Below, piece by piece: positions 8,122 through 16,314 of a stretch of DNA of 64,000 nt; position 1 is the stretch's first letter, and each line of letters begins with the position of its first letter. The stretch is from Maricaulis salignorans (GTDB lineage Bacteria > Pseudomonadota > Alphaproteobacteria > Caulobacterales > Aquidulcibacteraceae). The stretch covers positions 1-64,000 of the forward strand of contig CAMDDL010000001.1 in assembly GCA_945891505.1 (NCBI GenBank), read 5' to 3'. Below the pieces are notes generated by a model, which did no database searches, was not told where the DNA came from, and was given only the letters and a program-made list of their open reading frames with translations. The position numbers and the translations under genes were made by a program.

Positions 8122-10327
8122 GATGGCTTGGGCTTTTGAAAAAGAGGCAAATCAAGGAACGGAACAGGCCAAGAAACGTGGCCTCCGCCGCCTCATAACA
8201 CGCCATTGTGAAGGTGAAAGGTGTCTACGCAGGTGGATGCAGGATCGGTTACAGGAAATCCGCGATCAGGACCGCGATCGACTGGTTTTGTGGCTGCCTG
8301 TTGGCTTTGCCTTTGGTGCTGGTGCCACCTGTTCGGTGCGCGCAGATGATCCAGCCCTTGTCTGGGTGATCCTCACATTTCTGGCTTTGGGCATATGGCT
8401 TGTTTGTAGCCTGATAGCGCAGCGAACTGCTGACCAGCGTCTTGCCACGGCAATCTATTCGCTGGGACTTTTCAGTCTGTTTGCTGCGGCTTGTCTGGGC
8501 GGTGGTGCGTCGGGTCTGTTGCGAGCAGAAGCGGCCAAAGCACCGCGCGTTTCCGATGTCAAAACGCCCTATGTCCTCACTGGCTATGTGGAGCAAATTG
8601 ATCGGACACAACGGGGGACTTGGCAGGCGAAGATCGTGGTTGAAACGCTTTCTCGCACGCGGGTTGAAGCTCAGCCAAAATCAGTTCGCATTGCTTTGGC
8701 CCAAGACGAACCGCCAAAGCCGGGTCAAAAGATCCGGTGCCAAGCGATCTTGAGGCCGCCGCCAGGAGCCGTCGTCCCCGGCGCTAATGATCATGCGCGG
8801 CGAGCTTGGTTTCAAGGCTTGGGCGGGGTCGGCTACGCGCTTCGCCCCTGCAGAGTAATCGATACGTCCCCGCCTTAGACCCAATCGATCCGATTTCGCT
8901 TAGCCCTGTGGCGGGCACAAGCGGCCCGCTCGATTGTAGAAGCCACAGACAGCGATGGTGCTGGATTTTTGGCGGCAGTTACCACCGGTGACCGGGCCTG
9001 GTTGAGTGAGGCAGATGTCGAAGCTTTGCAGGCTTCTGGCTTGTCGCATGTGATTTCGGTCTCTGGCCTGCATGTCGGATTGCTCGGCGGTCTGGTCTAT
9101 CTGGTGGTTTGGAAGCTCGCCGCGTTGGTCCCGGTGCTCGCCCTACGGCTAGATGCCCGCAAGATCGCCGCGGTGTTCGCCTTTGGTACCGGGGCTTATT
9201 GTGTGTTCACGGGATCTGAGGCACCGGCCGTGCGAGCCTTCATTATGTCGGGTATTGCTTTCGGGGCGATCTTGTTGAACCGCAAAGCCATTTCGATGCG
9301 CGGGCTCGCCATCGCCGCAATCTGCGTCTTGGTCGCTCTGCCCGAGAGCGCGATAGACCCCGGCTTCCAGATGAGCTTTCTGGCGACAGCAGCTTTGGTG
9401 GCCCTCTGGGAGATTTGGGACCGAAGGCGCGACGGTACGCCAGAGATTGGCCTCTTACAACATGGGGCCATGTGGCTTGGCGGGGCGGCAGCAACCAGTG
9501 TCGTCGCAGGCCTTGCTACCGCGCCCATTTCAGCTGCCACCTTTGGACGCGTGTCGGTCTGGTCGCTGCCTGCCAATGTGTTGGCCGCACCCATCCTTGA
9601 TTTCTGGGTCGCCCCATTTTCACTCCTCGCGGCAGGTCTTGCGCCCTTTGGTCTTGATGACTGGGCTTGGCAGGCAGCGGCAGAAGGATTGAGTATCACG
9701 CTCAAGATCGAGCACTTTATTGCGGACCTACCCGGAGCGGATGCGCGCGTTGCTTGGACCGATTCAACAGCGCCCTTGATCCTGATTGTCGCGATTTTGT
9801 GGCTGACACTTTGGCGTTCGTGGCTGCGACTTCTTTCGATTGCAGCAATCTTAGTTGGACTGGCGATTTGGGCTTTAAGCCCAAAACCGGTTGCGTGGAT
9901 CGGGCCAGAAGGACGAGCCATTCTGGCCACACCAGCTGGCGAAGCAGCCAGCCTTTGCCACACATCAGGCGGACGATTTGATGCCACGCGTCTATTGGAT
10001 AAAGCTGGCGTCAGCCCCGCTGAAGCTGCGCGCTTATTGCCTGAGGGCGAACATCGTCTCGCACGAACTTGCGCCGTAGGTGCCGGCGATTGGCAAGGGC
10101 GCTACGTCTATTCAGGCCGGGGGCGCGGTGTTCTTGCCGTGAGTTTTGATGGTCACTCGCATGCCTTTGGACGGGGCGATATTCCCGGCGGCAGCCTTTT
10201 GATGCGAGATGGTTGGCGGCTTTACTTCTATCCCGCGCCGCCAAGGCAAGGAATGTGGGCTCATGAAGGGCGTCCAGAAACGGCGGCGCTAGCTGGGGAT
10301 ACGCTGCTTCTTGACCGCGAAGAATAA
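8120..10327 (+). pseudogene. comEC: ComEC/Rec2 competence channel, interrupted by in-frame TAG
   Basis: ComEC forms the inner-membrane channel that carries single-stranded DNA into the cell during natural transformation. Two open segments in the same frame (8120-8878 and the frame continuing to 10327) together cover a DUF4131 N-terminal region with two hydrophobic helices, then the Competence domain (GLSHVISVSGLHVGLLGG, about ten membrane helices) and a C-terminal DUF4131-like tail. The usual metallo-beta-lactamase domain is absent, as in many alphaproteobacteria. A single TAG at 8876-8878 falls just after CRVIDTSPP; the next codons (TQSIRFRLALWRAQAARS..) continue ComEC-like sequence without a frame change. 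Total would be about 735 aa. AGGAG lies 5 nt before the 8120 ATG; ATG 8240 is an alternative start. This is a nonsense mutation, a read-through case or a sequencing error. From the ATG at 8969 the second half alone would lack the N-terminal domain. Confidence 0.85.
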
Positions 10328-10354
10328 AGACCTGAGCGATGGGCGCTCAGGTCT
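10328..10354 (-). terminator. Terminator between convergent comEC and alpha/beta hydrolase
   Basis: An 11-bp perfect stem AGACCTGAGCG/CGCTCAGGTCT with a 5-nt loop begins right after the comEC stop. On the minus strand it is followed by TTTATTCTT, so it best serves the hydrolase gene. The strong stem may also slow plus-strand transcription from comEC. Confidence 0.75.
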
Positions 10355-10377
10355 CCAATCCATCGGAAAGTTTTTTC

Positions 10378-11049
10378 TTAGCGGCGAGGGGGAGGCGCAA
10401 TCTTGCGCGGCTCTGCCAAACGGCGGTCGAGATAAGTGGCTGCCCGATCGCGCAAGATATCGAGTTCATTACGATAGAAGTGGTCAGCCCCTTCGATCAT
10501 TTCCCACTCAACCAATTCGCCCTTTTGGGTGCGGATCTTGGAGGCAGAGCGTTCAAGGTCTGCTGGTGGAGAAACTTGGTCGTTGGAGCCGTAGAACATC
10601 ATGCCCGATGACGGGCAGGGTGCCAAGAACGAGAGATCATAGTGGTTAGCGGGGGTTGCAACGGTGATGAAGCCATCAATTTCAGGACGACGCATCAAGA
10701 GTTGCAGGGCGATGTAGGAACCAAAGGAATAGCCCGCAACCCACGTTACCGGAGCGACTGGGTTCTGGCCTTGCAACCAATCCAGTGCGCTAGCCGCATC
10801 CGACAATTCGCCTTGACCATTGTCGAAATTGCCTTGGCTTCGCCCCACGCCACGGAAATTGAAGCGAAGCGTGGAGAAACCACGCTCAACAAACAACTTG
10901 TGCAGCATGACGGTGACGCGGTCTTGCATCGACCCGCCGGCCTTGGGGTGGTTGTGAAGGATCAATGCGATCGGTGCATTTTCCGATTCAGCTTGATTGT
11001 AACGGGCTTCAAGACGCCCAGCGGCGCCAGTAAGGATAAGTTCTGCCAT
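10378..11049 (-). CDS. Alpha/beta hydrolase (dienelactone hydrolase-like)
   Basis: Cytosolic serine hydrolase of 223 aa with unknown substrate. It shows the oxyanion region LILHNHPKAGGSM, the FNFRGVGRSQG turn, the nucleophile elbow AGYSFGSYIAL, an Asp-containing GSNDQVSPP and a final His in EGADHFYR, giving a plausible Ser-Asp-His triad. Proteins of this exact type are common in alphaproteobacteria and usually unannotated. It is transcribed away from iscR; the two share a 152-bp intergenic region. The C-terminal PRKIAPPPRR is low complexity and probably unstructured. Confidence 0.85.
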   Translation of the reverse strand: MAELILTGAAGRLEARYNQAESENAPIALILHNHPKAGGSMQDRVTVMLHKLFVERGFSTLRFNFRGVGRSQGNFDNGQGELSDAASALDWLQGQNPVAPVTWVAGYSFGSYIALQLLMRRPEIDGFITVATPANHYDLSFLAPCPSSGMMFYGSNDQVSPPADLERSASKIRTQKGELVEWEMIEGADHFYRNELDILRDRAATYLDRRLAEPRKIAPPPRR

Positions 11050-11062
11050 GATGCTCAGTTTA

Positions 11063-11087
11063 ATTCTTGACCTACGGGGTCGGGAAT
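11063..11087 (+). promoter_or_regulatory. Candidate type 1 IscR operator overlapping a -35 element
   Basis: The 25-nt site has half-sites CTTGACC and GGTCGGG separated by TACGG. This keeps the GAC-N-N5-N-GTC spacing and the flanking SYY/RRS pattern of the E. coli type 1 IscR consensus. Its left arm contains TTGACC, a possible -35 box (11067-11072). It lies about 115 bp upstream of the iscR ATG, where autorepression by [2Fe-2S]-IscR would be expected. The match is by eye against a consensus from another class, so it is suggestive only. Confidence 0.5.
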
Positions 11088-11201
11088 ACTAGGTCCAGTA
11101 AAGGACCGGAACGGGCTCGTATCATAGGCCCGTATCAAAAAGCCAAGATTTTCCACAATGGCGCTGTAAAGTGTCCAAAAAGCGCCGAAAGGACTGTCGA
11201 A

Positions 11202-11678
11202 ATGGAATTGTCGACCAAGGGACGTTATGCCGTGATGGCTATGGTAGATTTGGCGCTGAACAGCACAGAAACCGGCTCCTCGGCGCGATCTGTCAATCTG
11301 GGCGAGATCGCGGAGCGGCAGGAAATCAGCCAGTCCTATCTGGAACAATTGTTTGCGCGCCTGCGCCGTCGCGGTCTCGTCGAAAGCGCGCGTGGTCCGG
11401 GCGGCGGTTATCGCTTGGCCTCATTGCCTGAGGAAATCTCGATTGGCGCGATCATGCAGGCGGTGGAAGAGCCGTTAAAAGTAACGCGCTGCGACGCCCA
11501 TACGCGCGCTGGCTGCCTCAGTGGCAATCGTCGCTGCATGACCCATGATTTGTGGGACGAGCTATCCCGCCATATCAGCCAATTCTTGGGCGCGGTGACT
11601 TTGGCTGATATCTTGGCCCGTCAACTGCCCGGCAAGGCGGACGAACTTGCGCGCTATAACCGTGCGGCCGCTGAATAA
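11202..11678 (+). CDS. iscR: Rrf2-family Fe-S regulator IscR
   Basis: Transcription factor that senses iron-sulfur status through a [2Fe-2S] cluster and controls the downstream Suf genes. The 158-aa product starts at ATG 11202 (MELSTKGRYAVMAM, the canonical Rrf2 start), preceded by AAAGGA; a longer frame from 11067 would run through the promoter and is rejected. The winged helix (SQSYLEQLFARLRRRGLV) is followed by GPGGGYRLA. The cluster ligands Cys97, Cys105 and Cys112 plus His115 (C-x2-H) match the three-Cys one-His set of IscR, though the spacings (x7, x6) are longer than in E. coli. The stop overlaps the ATG of the desulfurase (TAATG), so the two are coupled. Confidence 0.93.
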   Translation: MELSTKGRYAVMAMVDLALNSTETGSSARSVNLGEIAERQEISQSYLEQLFARLRRRGLVESARGPGGGYRLASLPEEISIGAIMQAVEEPLKVTRCDAHTRAGCLSGNRRCMTHDLWDELSRHISQFLGAVTLADILARQLPGKADELARYNRAAAE

Positions 11679-12829
11679 TGGATCGCCTATACGCAGATCA
11701 TAATGCCACTTCGCCGCTTCGACGCGAAGCTCGCGAAGCGATGCTGCGTGCAATTGATCTTGGCGGCAACCCTTCCTCCGTGCATGGCGAAGGCCGGGCC
11801 GCTAAGCGCGCCCTAGAAGATGCGCGAGAAAGCTTGGCCCGTATCCTTGAATGCGGGGCCGACGCGGTGACCTTCACCAGCGGGGCGACCGAGGCGTTGC
11901 ATCTTGCAATGGAAAGCGCGAAGGCCATGGGCTTTGGACCTGTCTATGTGTCATCTGTCGAGCATGATGCTGTTTGGTCCTATGCCGTCAAATTGTGGCC
12001 AGAGGCACAGCTAATCCCGGTCAATAAAGGCGCTCTTCTTGATATTGCGTGGTTAGGCCAAGAACTAGACAACCAAGGCGGCCAGCCGCTTGTGATTGCG
12101 CAAGGTGCCAATAATGAAACTGGGGCGACCCAGCCCCTAAATATGATCTCAACCCGTGTTCGGGCAGCAGGCGGTGCGTTGTTATGCGACGCTGTTCAGC
12201 TATTGGGTAAAGTTTCAGTCGCTCAATTTGCCGGGCTAGCAGATTGGCTAGTTGTTTCGTCTCACAAGATTGGTGGACCTATGGGGGCGGGTGCCTTGAT
12301 CGCAGCCCCGGGGATTGATGTGTTCAATGGTCGTGCTGGGGGTGGTCAAGAACGCGGTGCGCGCAGTGGGACCGAGAACGTTGCCGCCGTTGTAGGCTTT
12401 GCAGCTGCTGCCACGATCGCCTGCCCAGATGATGCCGTTCACGCTTTTCAGGATTTGACCTCCCAAGCCCGTCACGCTTTTGAGTTGCCGGTGGCAACAG
12501 CTCTGTCAGGGGTCGAATTTGTCAGCCAAACCGTCCGGCGTCTCAGCAATACGTCGTGTTTGCTGGTGGATGGCTGGGAAGGCGCTCGTCAAGTTATGGC
12601 GATGGATTTAGCGGGTGCAGCGGTTTCTGCAGGTTCCGCCTGCTCGTCTGGCAAAGTCAAAATGTCGCGGATTCTGAAAGCCTGTGGCTATAGCGACAAC
12701 GCTGCGTCCTCATCACTCCGCGCCAGTTTTGGTTGGTCTAGCCGTATCGAAGATGGGGCGCGACTGGCCGAACTCTATCTAGAAGCCGCAGCCCGCGCCG
12801 GCCGCAAAGTTACCACCCAAGTCGCCTGA
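11678..12829 (+). CDS. Cysteine desulfurase, class I (NifS/IscS-like)
   Basis: PLP enzyme that removes sulfur from cysteine and passes it as persulfide to Fe-S assembly. At 383 aa it carries the N-terminal [10 protein letters not shown] motif, the PLP lysine in [12 protein letters not shown], the RSGTEN substrate loop and the catalytic Cys in SAGSACSSG. It is the first of two desulfurases in this operon; the second is SufS-type. This iscR-nifS-sufB order is typical of alphaproteobacterial Suf operons, where the division of labour between the two enzymes is unclear. It starts inside the iscR stop and ends 16 bp before sufB. Confidence 0.92.
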   Translation: MDRLYADHNATSPLRREAREAMLRAIDLGGNPSSVHGEGRAAKRALEDARESLARILECGADAVTFTSGATEALHLAMESAKAMGFGPVYVSSVEHDAVWSYAVKLWPEAQLIPVNKGALLDIAWLGQELDNQGGQPLVIAQGANNETGATQPLNMISTRVRAAGGALLCDAVQLLGKVSVAQFAGLADWLVVSSHKIGGPMGAGALIAAPGIDVFNGRAGGGQERGARSGTENVAAVVGFAAAATIACPDDAVHAFQDLTSQARHAFELPVATALSGVEFVSQTVRRLSNTSCLLVDGWEGARQVMAMDLAGAAVSAGSACSSGKVKMSRILKACGYSDNAASSSLRASFGWSSRIEDGARLAELYLEAAARAGRKVTTQVA

Positions 12830-12845
12830 AAGGCACCAAAACGTA

Positions 12846-14312
12846 ATGCCCGCAGTAAAAGAAACCATCGAAACCGTTGAAAGCATTGCTGACTATGAGC
12901 ATGGCTTTATCACAGATATCGAAATGGAAATGGCCCCCAAGGGCCTTAATACCGATATTGTGCGCTATATTTCGGCGAAAAAGGGTGAGCCGCAATGGAT
13001 GCTAGACTGGCGATTGGCGGCCTATGAGCGTTGGCTGACCATGCAAGAGCCAAGCTGGGCGATGGTCAAGTATCCGACCATCGACTTCCAAGATTCCTAT
13101 TATTACGCCGCCCCAAAAGCCAAAATAGAACTCGACAGCCTCGACGATCTTGATCCAGAGATTTTGGAGACCTATAAAAAGCTGGGTATCCCTTTGCGGG
13201 AGCAAGAGGTTTTGGCCGGCGTCAAGGGCGCGCCGCGCATCGCGGTGGACGCGGTCTTCGACAGCGTTTCGGTGGCCACCACCTTCCGCGCAGAATTGGC
13301 CAAGTCAGGTGTGATCTTCTGCTCGATGTCCGAGGCGATCAAGGAATATCCAGACCTTGTGCGGCAATATCTGAGCACCGTAGTGCCCGTGACCGACAAT
13401 TTTTACGCCACACTCAATAGTGCCGTGTTTTCTGACGGTACCTTTGTCTACATCCCGCCCGGCGTGCGCTGCCCGATGGAATTGTCGACCTATTTCCGCA
13501 TCAATGCGGCAGACACAGGTCAGTTTGAACGTACGTTGATCATCGCCGATAAGGGCGCATATGTCTCGTATCTCGAGGGCTGTACCGCGCCAATGCGTGA
13601 TGAAAACCAACTCCATGCGGCGGTGGTGGAACTGGTTGTGCTCGACGATGCGGAGATCAAATATTCAACGGTCCAGAATTGGTATCCCGGCGACAAGAAT
13701 GGCGTTGGCGGGATCTATAATTTCGTGACCAAGCGCGCGGATTGCCGGGGCGCTCGCTCCAAGGTCAGCTGGACCCAAGTTGAGACAGGCTCTGCTGTCA
13801 CCTGGAAGTATCCGTCTTGCATCTTGCGCGGCGATGACAGCCAAGGCGCTTTTTACTCCATCGCGATCACCAATGGCCATCAACAAGCCGATACAGGCAC
13901 GAAGATGATCCATTTGGGCAGAAATACCCGCTCGCGCATCGTCTCAAAGGGTATCTCGGCAGGTAAAAGCAACAACACGTATCGCGGTCTGGTGAGTGCG
14001 CACGCCAAAGCTAAAGGCGCACGCAATTTCACCCAATGCGACAGCCTTCTGATCGGCGACCAATGCGGGGCCCATACGGTGCCCTATGTGGAAGCTAAAA
14101 CGCCCTATGCGACCTTTGAACATGAAGCTACCACGACGCGCTTGAGCGAGGACCAGCTATTTTATTGCCGCCAACGTGGCCTACCGACTGAAGATGCGGT
14201 CGCACTTCTGGTGAATGGCTTTGTGCGGGAAGTCCTGCAGGAACTGCCAATGGAGTTTGCGGTCGAGGCGCAAAAGCTTGTCGCCATTAGCCTTGAGGGG
14301 AGTGTTGGGTGA
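12846..14312 (+). CDS. sufB: Fe-S cluster assembly scaffold SufB
   Basis: Core scaffold subunit of the SufBCD complex, on which nascent Fe-S clusters form. The 488-aa length and sequence are typical: [21 protein letters not shown], the [11 protein letters not shown] segment, [11 protein letters not shown] and the conserved C-terminal Cys of [19 protein letters not shown], together with the [15 protein letters not shown]-type motif. Its TGA overlaps the ATG of a small membrane protein (TGATG). In most related genomes sufC follows directly; here four extra genes intervene. Confidence 0.97.
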   Translation: MPAVKETIETVESIADYEHGFITDIEMEMAPKGLNTDIVRYISAKKGEPQWMLDWRLAAYERWLTMQEPSWAMVKYPTIDFQDSYYYAAPKAKIELDSLDDLDPEILETYKKLGIPLREQEVLAGVKGAPRIAVDAVFDSVSVATTFRAELAKSGVIFCSMSEAIKEYPDLVRQYLSTVVPVTDNFYATLNSAVFSDGTFVYIPPGVRCPMELSTYFRINAADTGQFERTLIIADKGAYVSYLEGCTAPMRDENQLHAAVVELVVLDDAEIKYSTVQNWYPGDKNGVGGIYNFVTKRADCRGARSKVSWTQVETGSAVTWKYPSCILRGDDSQGAFYSIAITNGHQQADTGTKMIHLGRNTRSRIVSKGISAGKSNNTYRGLVSAHAKAKGARNFTQCDSLLIGDQCGAHTVPYVEAKTPYATFEHEATTTRLSEDQLFYCRQRGLPTEDAVALLVNGFVREVLQELPMEFAVEAQKLVAISLEGSVG

Positions 14313-14557
14313 TGGGGAACTGGAGCGCGAGAAGCGTTGTCATTACTTTCATTGGAGTCGCGGGTGGACAATCTGGCGCCGCGCTGTTGTTTCACATGAT
14401 CAATGGAGATCTCAACTGGCCTTTAGATGGGCAACAAATGCCGGGAGTGTGGCTGGGAATGTTTTTCGCGGTTTGCTTACTGGCAGGCATGTTCGGTCTG
14501 GCAAAACTGGTTCGCTATTTCCAAAAACCAAAAGATCAAGGTGAAGTAACGATATGA
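14312..14557 (+). CDS. Small two-helix membrane protein, unknown
   Basis: Protein of 81 aa that I do not recognise. It has two hydrophobic segments (about residues 8-31, VVITFIGVAGGQSGAALLF, and 44-68, VWLGMFFAVCLLAGMFGLAKL) joined by a short polar loop, ending in a charged tail. It should be an integral inner-membrane hairpin. ATG 14312 overlaps the sufB stop (an in-frame GTG lies 3 nt earlier), and its own stop overlaps the antitoxin start (ATGA). It is therefore translated as part of the Suf message. No catalytic or binding motifs are visible, and a role with SufB or with the following TA pair is not established. Confidence 0.65.
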   Translation: MGNWSARSVVITFIGVAGGQSGAALLFHMINGDLNWPLDGQQMPGVWLGMFFAVCLLAGMFGLAKLVRYFQKPKDQGEVTI

Positions 14558-14817
14558 CCACGATCACGTTTGACTTGCCAGACGATCAAGCCTCCATTCT
14601 GCGCGCAAAAGCTGCTGCTTGGAAAATGTCGTTTGAACAGGTTCTTCAAGAAGCAGTCGCTCATTTCTTGCTCAGCGATGATGTTAACAATGAGCCTATC
14701 GATTTGACTCCGGAAGAAATTTCCGGCGTCGCGCGCGGCCTTGAGGACCTCGCGAACGGACGCACGTCGACTCATGAGGAGGTCATGGCTGAATTGAAGA
14801 AGCTGCGAGCAAGATGA
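14554..14817 (+). CDS. Type II antitoxin of a ParE/RelE-type module
   Basis: Protein of 87 aa that begins with a short strand TITFDLPDD followed by helices (ASILRAKAAAWKMSFEQVLQEAVAHFL), like small DNA-binding antitoxins, and ends in a basic, helical toxin-wrapping region (EEVMAELKKLRAR). The start overlaps the upstream stop (ATGA), and its TGA overlaps the toxin start (ATGATG), the usual antitoxin-first arrangement. It should neutralise the next gene product and may bind DNA. It has no obvious promoter of its own, since the gene lies inside the Suf operon. The antitoxin call rests mainly on size and pairing. Confidence 0.75.
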   Translation: MTTITFDLPDDQASILRAKAAAWKMSFEQVLQEAVAHFLLSDDVNNEPIDLTPEEISGVARGLEDLANGRTSTHEEVMAELKKLRAR

Positions 14818-15095
14818 TGGATGTCATTTGGTCCAGTGAAGCAAAGGCAGATTTCTATGAGGGCGTACTCTGGTTGGACGCGCGAAACCCGGAAGCAGCA
14901 GATCGGTTTGAACATGACGTACAAAAATCTGTGGCAATCTTGTCGCTACATCCCGGTTTAGGTCGACCAACAACCACAGAAGGGGTGCGTATCTTCAGTC
15001 TGCCAAAATGGCATCGGCGCATCGCTTATCAACACTTAGGCAATTTCCTCCTTATCACCAACATCCGCGACACCAGACAGGAAGCAAAAGATTAA
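14814..15095 (+). CDS. ParE/RelE-superfamily toxin
   Basis: Protein of 93 aa with the pattern of the RelE/ParE fold: an initial strand DVIWSSEAKADF, a helix with AADRFEHDVQKSVAILSLHPGLGRPTT, then GVRIFSLPKWHRRIAYQHLGNFLLITNIRDTR. The LHPGLGRP-x-GVR and RIAY motifs favour the ParE branch, whose members poison DNA gyrase, over mRNA-cleaving RelE. Activity is inferred. The stop codon directly abuts the ATG of the VOC gene. Carriage in an essential operon behind sufB would tie toxin and antitoxin supply to Fe-S demand. Confidence 0.85.
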   Translation: MMDVIWSSEAKADFYEGVLWLDARNPEAADRFEHDVQKSVAILSLHPGLGRPTTTEGVRIFSLPKWHRRIAYQHLGNFLLITNIRDTRQEAKD

Positions 15096-15473
15096 ATGAC
15101 CACCATCGCCGCCATCGACCATGTTCAAATCGCCATCCCGCCGGGTGGTGAGGCTGTTGCGCGTGCATTTTATGCTGACATCTTGGGCCTGACCGAAGTG
15201 CCTAAGCCTGCTTCGATGGCCGTTCGTGGTGGCGCTTGGTACCAGTCGGGCGGGGTCAAGGTTCACTTAGGCGTTGAACAGGACTTTCGCGCCAATGACA
15301 AAGCCCATGTGGCTTTCCGAGTGACCGATGTTGCAGGCCTAGCCGATAAGGCCCACGCACACGGGTTTAGGGTCAAACATGATGACGAATTACCCGGTCA
15401 TGTGCGGGCATTTCTCTATGACCCGTTTGGCAATCGGATTGAAATTCTAAAGCCGATCGGGGAGGGCGCGTGA
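15096..15473 (+). CDS. VOC/glyoxalase-family protein
   Basis: Single-domain vicinal-oxygen-chelate protein of 125 aa. It starts IDHVQIAIPPGGEAVARAFYADILGL and ends HVRAFLYDPFGNRIEIL. Candidate metal ligands are His9 of DHVQ, the VHLG His and the final IE-Glu. It could be a glyoxalase, a dioxygenase or a small-molecule resistance protein; the substrate cannot be read from sequence. It begins immediately after the toxin stop and is the last of four genes placed between sufB and sufC. A 94-bp gap to sufC follows with no gene I would call. Confidence 0.87.
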   Translation: MTTIAAIDHVQIAIPPGGEAVARAFYADILGLTEVPKPASMAVRGGAWYQSGGVKVHLGVEQDFRANDKAHVAFRVTDVAGLADKAHAHGFRVKHDDELPGHVRAFLYDPFGNRIEILKPIGEGA

Positions 15474-15567
15474 TGGCGGTTCCCAATCTTTTTAGCCGTC
15501 AACAACCCCATCCATCCTTCCTCCTATCTGTGGCCATCGGCCCAAAAAAACTTTGAAAGACCCTCTC

Positions 15568-16314
15568 ATGTTGAACATCAACAATCTGCAAGTCGAAGTC
15601 GGCGGCACGCCCATCATTAAAGGCCTCACGCTTCAGGTGCCGGCAGGCGAAGTGCACGCCATCATGGGCCCTAACGGAGCCGGCAAGTCGACCTTGTCTT
15701 ATGCCCTAACTGGCCGCGACGGCTATGAAGTTGTCGGTGGTACCGCGACCCTCAATGGCGAAGACTTATTGGCCCTCGCCCCAGAAGAGCGCGCGGCAAA
15801 AGGGCTGTTCCTGTCATTTCAATATCCGCTCGAAATCCCTGGCGTTCCCACTCTGACGTTCCTGCGCACCGCGCTGAACGCTCAGCGCAAGGCGCGCGGC
15901 GAGGGCGAAATCAGCGTGCCTGACTTTATGAAGCTGTCGCGCGATGTTGCCAAGAGATTGGGTGTTACGCCTGAGATGATGAAGCGGCCTTTGAATGTCG
16001 GCTTTTCGGGTGGCGAAAAGAAGCGGATGGAAATCTATCAGATGGCGCTTCTCGACCCCCGCTTCATGATCTTGGACGAGACCGACTCCGGTCTGGATAT
16101 TGACGCCCTCAAGGTCGTTTCCGAAGGTGTGAATGCCCTGCGTGGACCGGATAAAGGCATGCTGGTCATCACCCATTATCAGCGCTTGCTAGACCATATT
16201 AAGCCAGACCGGGTGCATGTGTTGGCCGGTGGTCGTATCGTGGATAGTGGCGGGCCGGAATTGGCGCTCGCGCTCGAGGCAGACGGCTATGATCGCTACA
16301 AGGATGCCGCTTAA
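15568..16314 (+). CDS. sufC: Fe-S assembly ATPase SufC
   Basis: ABC-type ATPase of the SufBCD complex, driving conformational change during cluster assembly; soluble, not a transporter. Walker A is GPNGAGKST, the signature motif FSGGEKKRMEI, Walker B LDETDSGLDIDAL and the H-loop VITHYQ. The ATG at 15568 gives 248 aa; an in-frame TTG at 15553 is less likely. It overlaps sufD by one base (TAATG). It is the first Suf gene after the four-gene insertion, and the ribosome site (GAAAGA) is weak. Confidence 0.96.
   Translation: MLNINNLQVEVGGTPIIKGLTLQVPAGEVHAIMGPNGAGKSTLSYALTGRDGYEVVGGTATLNGEDLLALAPEERAAKGLFLSFQYPLEIPGVPTLTFLRTALNAQRKARGEGEISVPDFMKLSRDVAKRLGVTPEMMKRPLNVGFSGGEKKRMEIYQMALLDPRFMILDETDSGLDIDALKVVSEGVNALRGPDKGMLVITHYQRLLDHIKPDRVHVLAGGRIVDSGGPELALALEADGYDRYKDAA

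Noticed and set aside
15473-15556. 27-aa ORF overlapping the VOC stop codon
   Set aside because: Too short, no conservation signal and no ribosome site; the 94-bp gap before sufC is more simply non-coding.
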